16,458 nt of DNA from Verrucomicrobiota bacterium. Lineage in GTDB: Bacteria > Verrucomicrobiota > Verrucomicrobiia > Opitutales > Seribacteraceae. A program made the translations under genes and the position numbers. The stretch lies in contig JACNJI010000192.1 of the NCBI GenBank assembly GCA_014382645.1, forward strand, positions 1 through 16,458, written 5' to 3'. The notes under the pieces are model-generated. The model searched no databases and had not been told where the DNA came from. It saw only the letters and a program-made list of their open reading frames with translations. Of this stretch, positions 7,949 through 16,173 are shown piece after piece. Position 1 is the first letter of the stretch, and each line of letters starts with the position of its first letter.

Positions 7949-8965
7949 TTAAGCGTCGTCGTCCCCGAGACTGGCTTCAGACAAGGTTGCGAAGGCCCCT
8001 ATTCCACCCCCTCCCGTGTCTTTGCGAGCACGCACATGCTGTTCGTACTCGGCCTGTCCCTCCAAGGAGTAACGCGTATAGGGAACGGCTTTAAGACGAC
8101 TCTGCTTGATGGGTTTTGCCGTTTCCTCGCAAACACCATAAGTTCCATCGAAAACTCGATCTATGGCGCTCTCGACCTCATTGAGCATCTCCTGCTCCCC
8201 CGCCATCATCGTAATAGCCACATCGCGATCAAACGACTCCGAACCCGCATCGGAAGAGTTTACGGAAAGTTCACCCGAACTTTCTCGGGAAGATGCCCCT
8301 ATCGTATCCGCAGATCGTGCTCCCAAACCGACCTTCAACTGATCGCGCAACTTGAGGAGGCTAGTGTAAAAAGGTTTCCAACCGGCAGGCACTGTTGATG
8401 CATCACGATCGGGGCGAGTCGTGCTTTTATTTGGATTAAAACCAAGAATGTCAGCAACCGAAGCGGACTGGGTCTTGTTCTTGGCAAAAGACTGCACGTG
8501 TTTGGGAGCAGCCACTACTTTCGCTCTGCGAATGGTTTGCTCGTTCACTGAGTCATCTTTTTCATTCTCGGTATCCTTCTTGCTGTCGAGAATGGATCTT
8601 ACGTCGTCCAAGCTAAAACCAACTGCGGCAGCTGGCGGAGGAGAAACTGGAGAGTCCTTGGAATTCCCTTTTTTCGTTTCGACCGCGGCGACAGCCTCCG
8701 CCACATTAGTAGGAACAGCATCCTCACTGGCCTTTTTCGCTGATTTCGCCGGAGTTTTCAGCGGCTTTCCAAGGGAAGCTTGCCCTGAAGCCACTTTATT
8801 GGTCGGCGGTTTCTTCTCAGGACTTTTTCGAATGGCCGACTCCTTCTTGGTGGATACTTGTTTCTTTACCGAAGTAGCGGCAGGCACCTTCTTTTGTTTC
8901 GCCGCCGTTTTAGCAGCTGCAGGCTTCTGGGCGACAGGTTTTTTTGTGATGGCTTGCTTGCTCAT
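7949..8965 (-). CDS. TraR/DksA-family protein with a Lys/Ala/Pro-rich N-terminal tail
   Basis: 338 residues from ATG 8965, which lies 22 bp after the ileS stop; the frame runs further upstream but only inside ileS. Residues 1 to about 80 are a basic, low-complexity tail of Lys, Ala, Pro and Ser resembling histone H1 C-terminal tails. The middle (about 85-165) is acidic and Ala/Val-rich, followed by SVADILGFNP (about 169-178). The C-terminal 145 residues are DksA-like: a helical region, SSDAGSESFDRDVA (about 237-250), then DGTYGVCEETAKPI (about 273-286). In DksA a four-Cys zinc finger sits here; only C279 remains, the others replaced by Thr, Ser or neighbouring residues. DksA proteins bind RNA polymerase through the secondary channel and modulate rRNA and stress promoters; whether this one does is unknown. 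Overall function (transcription regulator or nucleoid-associated protein) is inferred. Confidence 0.82.
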   Translation of the reverse strand: MSKQAITKKPVAQKPAAAKTAAKQKKVPAATSVKKQVSTKKESAIRKSPEKKPPTNKVASGQASLGKPLKTPAKSAKKASEDAVPTNVAEAVAAVETKKGNSKDSPVSPPPAAAVGFSLDDVRSILDSKKDTENEKDDSVNEQTIRRAKVVAAPKHVQSFAKNKTQSASVADILGFNPNKSTTRPDRDASTVPAGWKPFYTSLLKLRDQLKVGLGARSADTIGASSRESSGELSVNSSDAGSESFDRDVAITMMAGEQEMLNEVESAIDRVFDGTYGVCEETAKPIKQSRLKAVPYTRYSLEGQAEYEQHVRARKDTGGGGIGAFATLSEASLGDDDA

Positions 8966-8987
8966 AAGAAAAGAGTTTTTTAGATTG

Positions 8988-11795
8988 TTAAGAAATTGCT
9001 TTGGTAGACAGGGCCTCTGCACATCTGGAAGAAACTTCGCCCCAAGGTTCAACATGTGTTAATTCGGGCACCCAACGCCAACTCCTAGGGCAACGGATCC
9101 CGGAAGCATGCCGAACCTCTACGGTGGGTTCTCCTTGGGCGTTGTAATCGGCAGTTAAAATCACGCTAGAAGTAATAAACAACTCTGCCAAGCAGTCCTC
9201 ATTTCGACTGAGTGCAGCGAAAGACTCGTTATCAGGATGACCGAAAACTTGAACCTCGGCGTCCAACGACTGGCCAATTACTTTCTCCACTCGAAGTTTT
9301 TCCAGAGCTTCATTCACCGCCGTGGTCTTGAAGGCTAGAATGGCTCGAACGTCTTCGACTTTCGCACCCCCTCGCCAAGCACTATCGACTTCCGGCCAAG
9401 CCTGTAAAGCCAAGGGTTCGAGGCAAAAGTCACTCCCCTCCTCCAGGTACGCCCAAGCTTCGTCGGTGGTAAAAGGGATGACGGGGGCGAGCAATTTCAC
9501 GAGAACTTGAAAAATATGATCCAAGGCGGTCTGAGACGACCTGCGTAAAGGATCATTTGGCGAAAACGTGTATAGACGGTCTTTGAGCACATCGTGATAA
9601 ACCGAGGAAAGAACATTCGAACAATACCGATTCACGAACTGAATCCCACGGTGAAACTCATAAGCATCGAAAGCCTTTGTAACATCCTCGATCAGATCCG
9701 CCGTATTGTCTAGGGCCCAAAGGTCAATGGGCGAAAGTTGCTCGAGAGGAATGGAGTCCGTTTGCCTATCAAAGTCGAAAAGATTGCCGATTTGAAAGCG
9801 GAAGGTGTTCCGAATCGTCCGATACCCCCTGACGACTTGATCAAGAATCTCCTCGGAAAGCGGTATGTCTCGGCGAAAGTCCTCGGAACAAATCCAGAGG
9901 CGAAGCACGTCGGCGCCATAGCGCTTGACGTAGGATTCAACGGTTTGAGGTTTGCCATCACTCTTGGAAATCTTCCTGCCGTCTCCGTCGACGACAAAGC
10001 CATGCGTAATGATATGGGCATAAGGGGGAGCGCCGTCTGCTAGGAGTGCAGTCCAGAGAGAGGACTGAAACCACCCACGATGCTGGTCGCTCCCCTCCAA
10101 GTACAGGTCCGCGGGCCATTTCAGGTCTTCTTTTTGTCGAAGAACAGCTCGATGACTGCATCCTGAGTCAATCCAGACGTCGAGCGTATCGGAACCTTTC
10201 ACCAACGTTTTCCCCTTCCAAGACTCGGGCAAATCAACACCTGCAAGCAATTCTTCCGCAGAAAGCTCGAACCAAAGGTCGGTCCCCCCATGCTCGACTT
10301 TATCGGCAAAGGATCGAATCAAGTTTGCGTCGAGCAAAGGTTCACCCTCCTCGTCGAAGAATACGGGAATGGGGACGCCCCAAGATCTTTGGCGAGAAAT
10401 ACACCAGTCCGGACGAGCCTCCAAAAAACCGCGAATGCGGTTGCGACCCCATTCGGGAGTAAAGGCAACCTCGTCCAGAGCATCAAGACCTGCATTACGA
10501 ATATCATCCTTATCCAACGAAACGAACCATTGATCCATCGCTCGGAACACAACCGGGGTCTTGCTGCGCCAGCAATGAGGATACTGGTGACTGTGATGCT
10601 CAAGGTGAAGCAGACTGCCGTTTTCTCGAAGAAGAGCGAGTACGCCTTCATTCGCCTCGCAACCTTTTTTCGTTCCGAGAACTGAAAGTCCGACAAGGCT
10701 TGCAGGCATTTGCCCGTCATCGAGGTAGCGACCGGCATCATCCAGAGGGCAATAGATTTCCATCCCGTTAGCCAAACCCGTCAGGTAATCGTCCAAACCG
10801 TGACCCGGCGCGGTATGCACGCATCCCGTGCCCGCATCCATCGTGACGTAGTCGGCGGCAACAACCGGACTGTCTCTATCGATAAATGGATGACGACCAA
10901 TCCAACCGACCAAAGACTTGCCCGGCAATTCACGGCCAAGTTCATGGTTCTCCAATTCACAGGATTCAGCAAATTTTTTCGCCAAGGAGGCTCCCACCCA
11001 ATATGAATTACCCTCGGATTTCACCTCGACGTAGGTTTCACGAGGATTTACGGCAATCGCAAGATTCGCGGGGATCGTCCATGGAGTCGTGGTCCAAATA
11101 ACCAAAAAGGCATTGTCGCCTGCCATAAAGTCTCCGGATTCCCGCAAGGCGAACTTAACGTGTATGGCCGGACTTACGTGGTCTTGGTACTCGACTTCCG
11201 CTTCCGCCAAGGCAGTGCGGCAGGGAATAGACCAATAAACAGGTTTTTTGCTGCGGTACACGAATCCCTTATCCACAAATTCAGCAAACGTGCGTAAGAT
11301 AACCGCCTCGTAATCAGGATCCATGGTGCGATATTCCCGATTCCAGTCGGCAAGCACACCGAGTCGCTTGAATTGGCCTCGTTGCTTTTCGATAAAGCTT
11401 TCGGAAAACTCCTTGCAGGCGCGCCTAAGTTCAAGAGGAGTGAAATCCTTTTCCTTACCTCGCAGATTCTTGGTAACCTTATGCTCGATAGGAAGACCGT
11501 GACAATCCCATCCCGGAACATAAGGAACGCGGTACCCGCAAGCGCTCTTGAAACGCACGATGACGTCCTTGAGAGTCTTGTTGAGGGCCGTCCCCACATG
11601 TACGTCGCCGTTTGTGAAAGGAGGGCCATCATGCAAAACGAAAGTTTCTCCATCAGCATTTTTCTCCTGCAGCTTGCCGTAAAGATCAACGCCATTCCAA
11701 TGATCCAAGCGAAGCGGTTCGCGTTCGACGAGATTGGCTCTCATCGGAAAACCGGTCTGAGGCAAGTTGAGAGTTTCTTTAAGGTTAACGGACAT
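8988..11795 (-). CDS. ileS: Isoleucyl-tRNA synthetase
   Basis: Class I synthetase charging tRNA-Ile with isoleucine, with an editing domain that removes Val. From ATG 11795 it has 935 residues, close to E. coli IleS (938). The frame extends to a TTG at 11855, which I reject. Blocks in order: PPFTNGDVHVGTALNK with the HIGH variant HVGT (66-69); WDCHGLPIE (about 96-104); editing domain with WTTTPWTIPANLA (about 234-246); SRQRSWGVPIPV (about 467-478); GSDQHRGWFQSSL (about 568-580); KISKS (608-612). The C-terminal zinc ribbon is altered: RCPRSW (C902, S905) and SSRC (S922, C925) hold only two of the usual four Cys. First gene of the ileS / DksA-like / lspA operon, divergent from the antiporter across about 140 bp. 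Confidence 0.96.
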   Translation of the reverse strand: MSVNLKETLNLPQTGFPMRANLVEREPLRLDHWNGVDLYGKLQEKNADGETFVLHDGPPFTNGDVHVGTALNKTLKDVIVRFKSACGYRVPYVPGWDCHGLPIEHKVTKNLRGKEKDFTPLELRRACKEFSESFIEKQRGQFKRLGVLADWNREYRTMDPDYEAVILRTFAEFVDKGFVYRSKKPVYWSIPCRTALAEAEVEYQDHVSPAIHVKFALRESGDFMAGDNAFLVIWTTTPWTIPANLAIAVNPRETYVEVKSEGNSYWVGASLAKKFAESCELENHELGRELPGKSLVGWIGRHPFIDRDSPVVAADYVTMDAGTGCVHTAPGHGLDDYLTGLANGMEIYCPLDDAGRYLDDGQMPASLVGLSVLGTKKGCEANEGVLALLRENGSLLHLEHHSHQYPHCWRSKTPVVFRAMDQWFVSLDKDDIRNAGLDALDEVAFTPEWGRNRIRGFLEARPDWCISRQRSWGVPIPVFFDEEGEPLLDANLIRSFADKVEHGGTDLWFELSAEELLAGVDLPESWKGKTLVKGSDTLDVWIDSGCSHRAVLRQKEDLKWPADLYLEGSDQHRGWFQSSLWTALLADGAPPYAHIITHGFVVDGDGRKISKSDGKPQTVESYVKRYGADVLRLWICSEDFRRDIPLSEEILDQVVRGYRTIRNTFRFQIGNLFDFDRQTDSIPLEQLSPIDLWALDNTADLIEDVTKAFDAYEFHRGIQFVNRYCSNVLSSVYHDVLKDRLYTFSPNDPLRRSSQTALDHIFQVLVKLLAPVIPFTTDEAWAYLEEGSDFCLEPLALQAWPEVDSAWRGGAKVEDVRAILAFKTTAVNEALEKLRVEKVIGQSLDAEVQVFGHPDNESFAALSRNEDCLAELFITSSVILTADYNAQGEPTVEVRHASGIRCPRSWRWVPELTHVEPWGEVSSRCAEALSTKAIS

Positions 11796-11935
11796 AGGCT
11801 GGGTTGCCGCAAATGGTAGCAGAGGCGACAGGAAAATGTCCGTTTCCGAGTTCAAGTCAAGGGTCGATAGACAATTAGCGCTCTCTTTTTACTTGCTTTC
11901 CCCCAATAGAATATCAGCCTCCCGCCCATTTCTAG

Positions 11936-12967
11936 ATGGACAGCATACTAAATTCGTTCCTCAACGGGCTTGAAGCCAATTCGCCAAATCTTTACTTAGT
12001 CGCTCTGGCGGGATGTATTCTCGTTGGCATTTTTCTCCTCACGAAAGGTGGGGATATCTTGACCGACGGAGCCAGTGATCTTGCTCGCACCCTGGGAGTT
12101 CATCCCGCGATTATAGGGCTAACTGTTGTTTCCATTGCTACCTCCGCACCGGAACTGTTCACCTCACTGGCTGCGATAGCTGGTGACGCTAAAGATCTAA
12201 TCATAGGAAACGTCGTAGGAAGCAATCTTGCCAACATTGGACTAGTTCTAGGAATCGCCACTTTCATAAACCCAATTGCGATGAAGGGCTCCCTGGCAAA
12301 CTGGCAAACGAATCTGCTCCTACTGACCACTCTACTTTTTTCCATCTCCTGTCTGTGGATAGGTAAGGAATCCTTCGATCGGCCGCTTGGAATCGTTTTT
12401 AGTATTATTCTTGTCGCTTACCTGATCGTCGTGACTAGAGGAGCAATCATCGACCGCAAGGCAGCAAAGAATAGCTCGGATACGGTTCCCGAGTTAAAAG
12501 GAGACGAGGACCTTGCTCCGCCTTGGAAATCCCTTCTTATCGTTTTGGTAGCTTCAGGGGCTTTATGGCTAGGTTCCGAGGTACTGGTCACCGGAGCCAA
12601 AGGCCTTGCCCAGTTCGCCTCCATACCTCAGGAGATTATTGGTCTCACGATCGTAGCCATAGGAACAAGTCTCCCGGAATTGGCGGCCTCGTGCGTTCTC
12701 GCCAAGCGAGGAGAGAGCGGCATGCTGCTAGGTAACATCGTGGGGTCGAACCTTTTCAACCTGACTTTTGTGGCGGGAATAGCAGGAATAGTCTCACCGA
12801 TCCCCGTGAACCCATCTCTAGTTCAGGTAGAATTCCCGGTCATGCTCCTGTTGACCGGCATACTATGCTGGTTGATGCGGAAAAAGGAGATTCGCATTCT
12901 CCACGGCACCTTTCTACTCATTATCTATTTTGCCACATTAGGTGCGGCATGGTTCCTACACGGATAG
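11936..12967 (+). CDS. CaCA-family Na+/Ca2+ antiporter (YrbG-like)
   Basis: 343 residues with about ten hydrophobic segments in two inverted halves, the normal layout of prokaryotic cation/Ca2+ exchangers. Both alpha repeats are plain: GLTVVSIATSAPELFTSL (61-78, with GNVVGSN at 91-97) and GLTIVAIGTSLPELAAS (236-252, with GNIVGSN at 266-272). The ion-binding glutamates would be E73 and E248. A polar cytoplasmic loop (about 172-197) joins the halves. Family members exchange Na+ or H+ for Ca2+ across the inner membrane; the exact ions cannot be told from sequence. The gene stands alone, divergent from ileS, convergent with tsf. A TAGAAT at 11907-11912 may be its -10 element, but no good -35 was found. 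Confidence 0.9.
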   Translation: MDSILNSFLNGLEANSPNLYLVALAGCILVGIFLLTKGGDILTDGASDLARTLGVHPAIIGLTVVSIATSAPELFTSLAAIAGDAKDLIIGNVVGSNLANIGLVLGIATFINPIAMKGSLANWQTNLLLLTTLLFSISCLWIGKESFDRPLGIVFSIILVAYLIVVTRGAIIDRKAAKNSSDTVPELKGDEDLAPPWKSLLIVLVASGALWLGSEVLVTGAKGLAQFASIPQEIIGLTIVAIGTSLPELAASCVLAKRGESGMLLGNIVGSNLFNLTFVAGIAGIVSPIPVNPSLVQVEFPVMLLLTGILCWLMRKKEIRILHGTFLLIIYFATLGAAWFLHG

Positions 12968-12989
12968 AAGAAACTTAAGTTCCGGATAA

Positions 12990-13029
12990 GAAAACCGAAA
13001 AAAGACCGGAAGGATTGAAACTTCAATCC
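12990..13029 (-). terminator. Likely tsf terminator
   Basis: GGATTGA / TCAATCC (13012-13018 with 13023-13029, 4-nt loop) lies 31 bp after the tsf stop. On - it is followed by TTCCGGTC and then a run of six T and more T, so the U-tract begins about 8 nt after the stem. The distance weakens it as an intrinsic terminator. For the convergent antiporter on + there is no T-run. Confidence 0.45.
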
Positions 13030-13060
13030 GAGAAATCAAGCCTTGGGGAAAACTAGATCT

Positions 13061-13894
13061 TCAATTGTCTTCGCCAATTTGAAGGCGCACAAATTTCACA
13101 ATCGAAAGAGATTCGCCTACCAGCTTAGCTTTTTCCGCCAAAAGATCCTTGATACTAATGTCAGGATTCTTAACGAACGACTGTTCCTCCAAACAGGAGG
13201 TGGCAAAATACTTGTCGAGTTTCCCCGTGATTATCTTTTCGATGGCTTGCGGAGGTTTACCCTCGGCTTGCGCCGTGGCAACTTCACGCTCCTTGGCCAC
13301 AAGCTCTTCGGGCACATTTGCTCGACTCACGCAGACGGGAGCTGTTGCTGCGATGTGCATGCAAATATCCTTGCCCAAAGAAATCGTTTCTTGGTGGTCG
13401 GCGCCGGCCTCGGTCTCGGTGGAGAGTTCAAGAAGCACTCCAACCTTGGCTCCAGTATGAATGTAGGATTCAACACGGCCTGAAGCTGCAGGCGATAATC
13501 GTGCCGAACGAGAGATACGAATGTTTTCGCCAATTCTAGCTACTTGCTCGGTGCGTTTCTCTTCCAAATCAGCATCGGGGTTGTCGAGCAAGTCTCCGGC
13601 CAGTTCGAGGGCAAAAGCCTGGAATTCGTCGTTCTTGGCCACGAAATCAGTTTCGCAGTTGACCTCAACAATTACACCGGAGCGCCCGTTTTCAGACAAT
13701 TTGCAGGTAATAACACCCTCTGCAGCAGCTCGACCTGCTTTCTTGGCAGCAGTGGCCACTCCCTTTTTCCGCAGAATGGATACGGCTTCATCCATATCGC
13801 CTCCACTCTCGGTAAGGGCGCGTTTACAGTCAACTAAGCCGGCACTCGTCTTTTCACGAAGCTCGACAATCTTATCCTTGGTGATTTCAGACAT
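13061..13894 (-). CDS. tsf: Elongation factor Ts
   Basis: EF-Ts is the guanine-nucleotide exchange factor for EF-Tu. From ATG 13894 it has 277 residues (E. coli 283). MSEITKDKIVELREKT leads into AGLVDCKRAL, the N-terminal UBA-like domain; TDFVAKNDEF (about 82-91) is the motif that disrupts Mg2+ binding in EF-Tu. The C-terminal part carries two dimerisation-like subdomains and ends FVRLQIGEDN. The frame extends upstream to a TTG at 13972, rejected because the added residues do not match the family. It lies 78 bp after rpsB in the conserved rpsB-tsf order and is probably co-transcribed. No strong Shine-Dalgarno motif is visible. Confidence 0.95.
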   Translation of the reverse strand: MSEITKDKIVELREKTSAGLVDCKRALTESGGDMDEAVSILRKKGVATAAKKAGRAAAEGVITCKLSENGRSGVIVEVNCETDFVAKNDEFQAFALELAGDLLDNPDADLEEKRTEQVARIGENIRISRSARLSPAASGRVESYIHTGAKVGVLLELSTETEAGADHQETISLGKDICMHIAATAPVCVSRANVPEELVAKEREVATAQAEGKPPQAIEKIITGKLDKYFATSCLEEQSFVKNPDISIKDLLAEKAKLVGESLSIVKFVRLQIGEDN

Positions 13895-13972
13895 TATATT
13901 TTCTTGTGCCCTGCGAAGGACTCGTTTGATTCTTGAAGTTGTATGAGGACGGGTAAACGCCTTAATGGGCAA

Positions 13973-14959
13973 TCAAGCTTTGGCCGTATCTTCCGCGGTT
14001 GCTTTCGCAGGTGCCTCTGCTTCTACCGCGGGCGCCTCTTCTACCACCGCAGGTGTCTCTTCTACCACCGCGGGCACCTCTTCTGCTGCAGCTACTACCT
14101 TCGCCTTTTCTTCGGCAGGTTTTGCCTCAGCTTCGTCTCGAGAGTCTCGGACGCGATCATCAAAGTCCATGTCCTCATAACCCTCGGGTAGAGTAACCTC
14201 AGGTTCACCACCTTGATCACCGAATTCCGGTTCTTGGGTCACGGGGGTTATGTCTCTGCGATGGATGGGCATCTCGCTTCGTCGAGCAAATCCACTTTGA
14301 ATCGCCTCGGAGATCACATCTATAACGATTCGAATCGATTTCGTAGAATCATCGTTACCCGGTATGGGGTGATCGACGAGCGTGGGATCGGAATTACTGT
14401 CGACAAGGGCAATAACGGGAATACCAAGACGATTTGCCTCGGTCACCGCGATCAATTCGTTATTCGTATCGATAATAAAAAGTGCTCCCGGAAGACTTTT
14501 GAGGTCCAACATCCCCTCGAAATTTCGATGCATGCGGGACATTTGCCTCTTGATTGCCGCTCCCTCTTTGCCGGGAAGAGCATCCAGACTTCCGTCCTCC
14601 TCCATACGAAGATATTTCTTGTACTTGGCCAAACTGGTGGACACCGTTTGAAAATTCGTCAACGTGCCGCCCATCCAGCGGTTGACGCAGAAAGATGTAT
14701 TGGTGGCAGCGGCCATTTCCCTCACGGGTTCCTGGGCCTGCCGCTTTGTTCCGACCAAAAGAATGGATTTACCGCTAGCCACCACGTCCTCGATCGCAGT
14801 ACACGCCTTTTCCAAAAGGTCGTAGGTCTTTTCGAGATCAATGATGGATATGCCATGCCGATTTGCGTAAACGTAAGGCTTGGACTTGGGATTCCATCGG
14901 CGCAATTGGTGCCCGAAGTGGACTCCGGCGTCGAGTAGGTCTTTAACTGTTATATTCAT
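13973..14959 (-). CDS. rpsB: Ribosomal protein S2 with long C-terminal tail
   Basis: S2 binds the 30S head-body junction with S1. The core (1 to about 230) is standard: DLLDAGVHFGHQLRRWNPK (8-26), YVYANRHGISIIDLEKT (29-45), LLVGTKRQAQEPV (67-79), NRWMGGTLTNF (93-103), PGALFIIDTNNELIAVTEA (157-175), GIPVIALVDSNSDPTLVDHP (179-198). After the core comes a tail of about 98 residues, absent from E. coli S2 (241 aa). It is acidic, then rich in Ala, Pro, Glu and Val, with repeats of PAVVEE type (about 296-316), coded by a short tandem repeat. ATG 14959 gives the canonical N-terminus. The leader holds a stable hairpin, and tRNA-Met lies 211 bp upstream on the same strand. Confidence 0.95.
   Translation of the reverse strand: MNITVKDLLDAGVHFGHQLRRWNPKSKPYVYANRHGISIIDLEKTYDLLEKACTAIEDVVASGKSILLVGTKRQAQEPVREMAAATNTSFCVNRWMGGTLTNFQTVSTSLAKYKKYLRMEEDGSLDALPGKEGAAIKRQMSRMHRNFEGMLDLKSLPGALFIIDTNNELIAVTEANRLGIPVIALVDSNSDPTLVDHPIPGNDDSTKSIRIVIDVISEAIQSGFARRSEMPIHRRDITPVTQEPEFGDQGGEPEVTLPEGYEDMDFDDRVRDSRDEAEAKPAEEKAKVVAAAEEVPAVVEETPAVVEEAPAVEAEAPAKATAEDTAKA
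14028..14090 (-). repeat. 21-bp tandem repeat in the rpsB tail
   Basis: Three 21-bp units (14028-14048, 14049-14069, 14070-14090) share the core CTCTTCTACCACC on the + strand, with the third diverging at its end. They code for the seven-residue repeat around PAVVEE(T/A). The reading frame is kept, as 21 is a multiple of three, so repeat number could vary between strains without breaking S2. Confidence 0.7.
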
Positions 14960-14977
14960 ATATTTGAAGGTTCAAAG

Positions 14978-14997
14978 CCCCAAGGAAAGCCTCGGGG
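14978..14997 (-). promoter_or_regulatory. Hairpin in the rpsB leader
   Basis: On -, CCCCGAGG (14997-14990) pairs with CCTTGGGG (14985-14978) around a CTTT loop, an 8-bp stem with one G-U pair, ending 18 nt before the rpsB ATG. A smaller dyad, TTGAA-CC-TTCAA, follows at 14975-14964. No T-run follows, so it is not a terminator. S2 represses its own operon in E. coli through the leader; a similar role here is a guess. Confidence 0.45.
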
Positions 14998-15170
14998 AGA
15001 AATAGTTTTCTTTTTGAGTGTGAGAGTTAGGTTCGTTGGTTTTATCCGGTAAATGCTACGAGCAGGAATGCTAATAACGGTGGTAAACAGAAAAGATGAA
15101 TTTGAAAAATCAGCAAGGCTAAACGCACCTATTGAAGGTAAGTGCAAAGACTTAAATGCGATTGGAAGAT

Positions 15171-15247
<77 letters not shown>

Positions 15248-15367
15248 TCACAAGAAGTTGGCAAATCATGTCCGGCATCGGGTTATGAGCAAGATCAAAA
15301 TGACACGAGACCGTCCAGTAAGCGTTTTTTCAGTTGAGAGAACCATCGGAGCGAGTCATTAGATAAG

Positions 15368-16126
15368 ATGATGGCCGATCTCACCGACGTAATTGCATTC
15401 TGCGACAACCGAACCGAACGCCTCGAAGTGCCCGACTTCCCGGGCTCCGAAAACGGCCTCCAGGTCGCCAACGACGGCCACGTATCGAAGGTCGGCGCAG
15501 CCGTGGACGCAGGTCTGGAACCATTCCGCAAAGCCGTTGCCGCCGGCATAGATCTCCTCATCGTCCACCACGGACTGTACTGGACGCCTCCCCTACCCTT
15601 GGTCGGTCCGGCTTACGACAAGGTGAAATGCTTGCTGGACAACAACCTCGCCCTCTACGGTAGTCACCTCCCGCTCGACCGACACCCCGAGATCGGCAAC
15701 AACGCCATTCTCGCCCGTAAACTGGAACTATCCCCCTGCGGAACCTTCCTCCCCTACGAAGGCGTGGACATAGGCTTGTTGGCGAAAGCTTCCGGTTCTC
15801 GCGACGACTTACGCTCCGGACTCGAAAACCTGTTCCCAAACGGGATCAACGCCATGGAATACGGTTCGGACAAACCGGAAAAAATCGCCGTCCTCACAGG
15901 CTCGGGTCAAAGCGCAGTGGATAAAATACTCGATGCCGGAGCCGACACCCTCATCACGGGTGAACTCCGCCAACACCACTTCAACCTCGCCCAAGAGCTA
16001 CGCCTCAATCTTTATGCCTGCGGTCACTACGCCACCGAGACCTTCGGCGTAGACGCCCTCGCCCGGGAAGTAGCCGAAAAGTTCGACCTCCCCTACGAGT
16101 TCGTCGAGACCCCCTGCCCTCTTTGA
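15368..16126 (+). CDS. Nif3-like dinuclear metal-centre protein (DUF34)
   Basis: 252 residues of the Nif3/YbgI family, widespread proteins that bind two metal ions; a role as GTP cyclohydrolase I type 2 or in metal homeostasis has been proposed for members but is unsettled. Metal ligands are visible: HHGLYW (H67, H68), LPLDRHPEIGNN (D104), and CGHYATETFGV (H220, E224). The N-terminal NGLQV (30-34) and the LITGELRQHHFNLAQ stretch (about 195-209) are also family hallmarks. The length is that of the short form without an inserted PII-like domain. The start ATGATG leaves one residue of doubt (15368 or 15371), and no strong ribosome binding site is seen. aroQ follows after 47 bp on the same strand. 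C-ending codons dominate here. Confidence 0.9.
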   Translation: MMADLTDVIAFCDNRTERLEVPDFPGSENGLQVANDGHVSKVGAAVDAGLEPFRKAVAAGIDLLIVHHGLYWTPPLPLVGPAYDKVKCLLDNNLALYGSHLPLDRHPEIGNNAILARKLELSPCGTFLPYEGVDIGLLAKASGSRDDLRSGLENLFPNGINAMEYGSDKPEKIAVLTGSGQSAVDKILDAGADTLITGELRQHHFNLAQELRLNLYACGHYATETFGVDALAREVAEKFDLPYEFVETPCPL

Positions 16127-16173
16127 CTCCGGGATTGCCGTTTGCACGGTCTTAGTCTTTAATTCAAAACAAG

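Noticed and set aside
8966..9055. N-terminal extension of the DksA-like protein into ileS
   Set aside because: It would overlap ileS by about 70 bp in another frame; ATG 8965 follows the ileS stop by 22 bp and begins the low-complexity tail.
8421..9062. 213-codon open frame on + opposite the DksA-like gene
   Set aside because: Its Phe/Ala/Leu-rich translation is the complement of the Lys/Ala-rich tail; no start signal and no family features.
11796..11855. N-terminal extension of IleS from a TTG
   Set aside because: Start at ATG 11795 gives the normal length and N-terminus; the added 20 residues match nothing and have no ribosome binding site.
14028..14090. Short repeats as a possible CRISPR-like array
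   Set aside because: Units are contiguous 21-mers without spacers and lie in frame within rpsB.
14213..14938. 241-codon open frame on + opposite rpsB
   Set aside because: Complementary shadow of a strongly conserved ribosomal protein gene.
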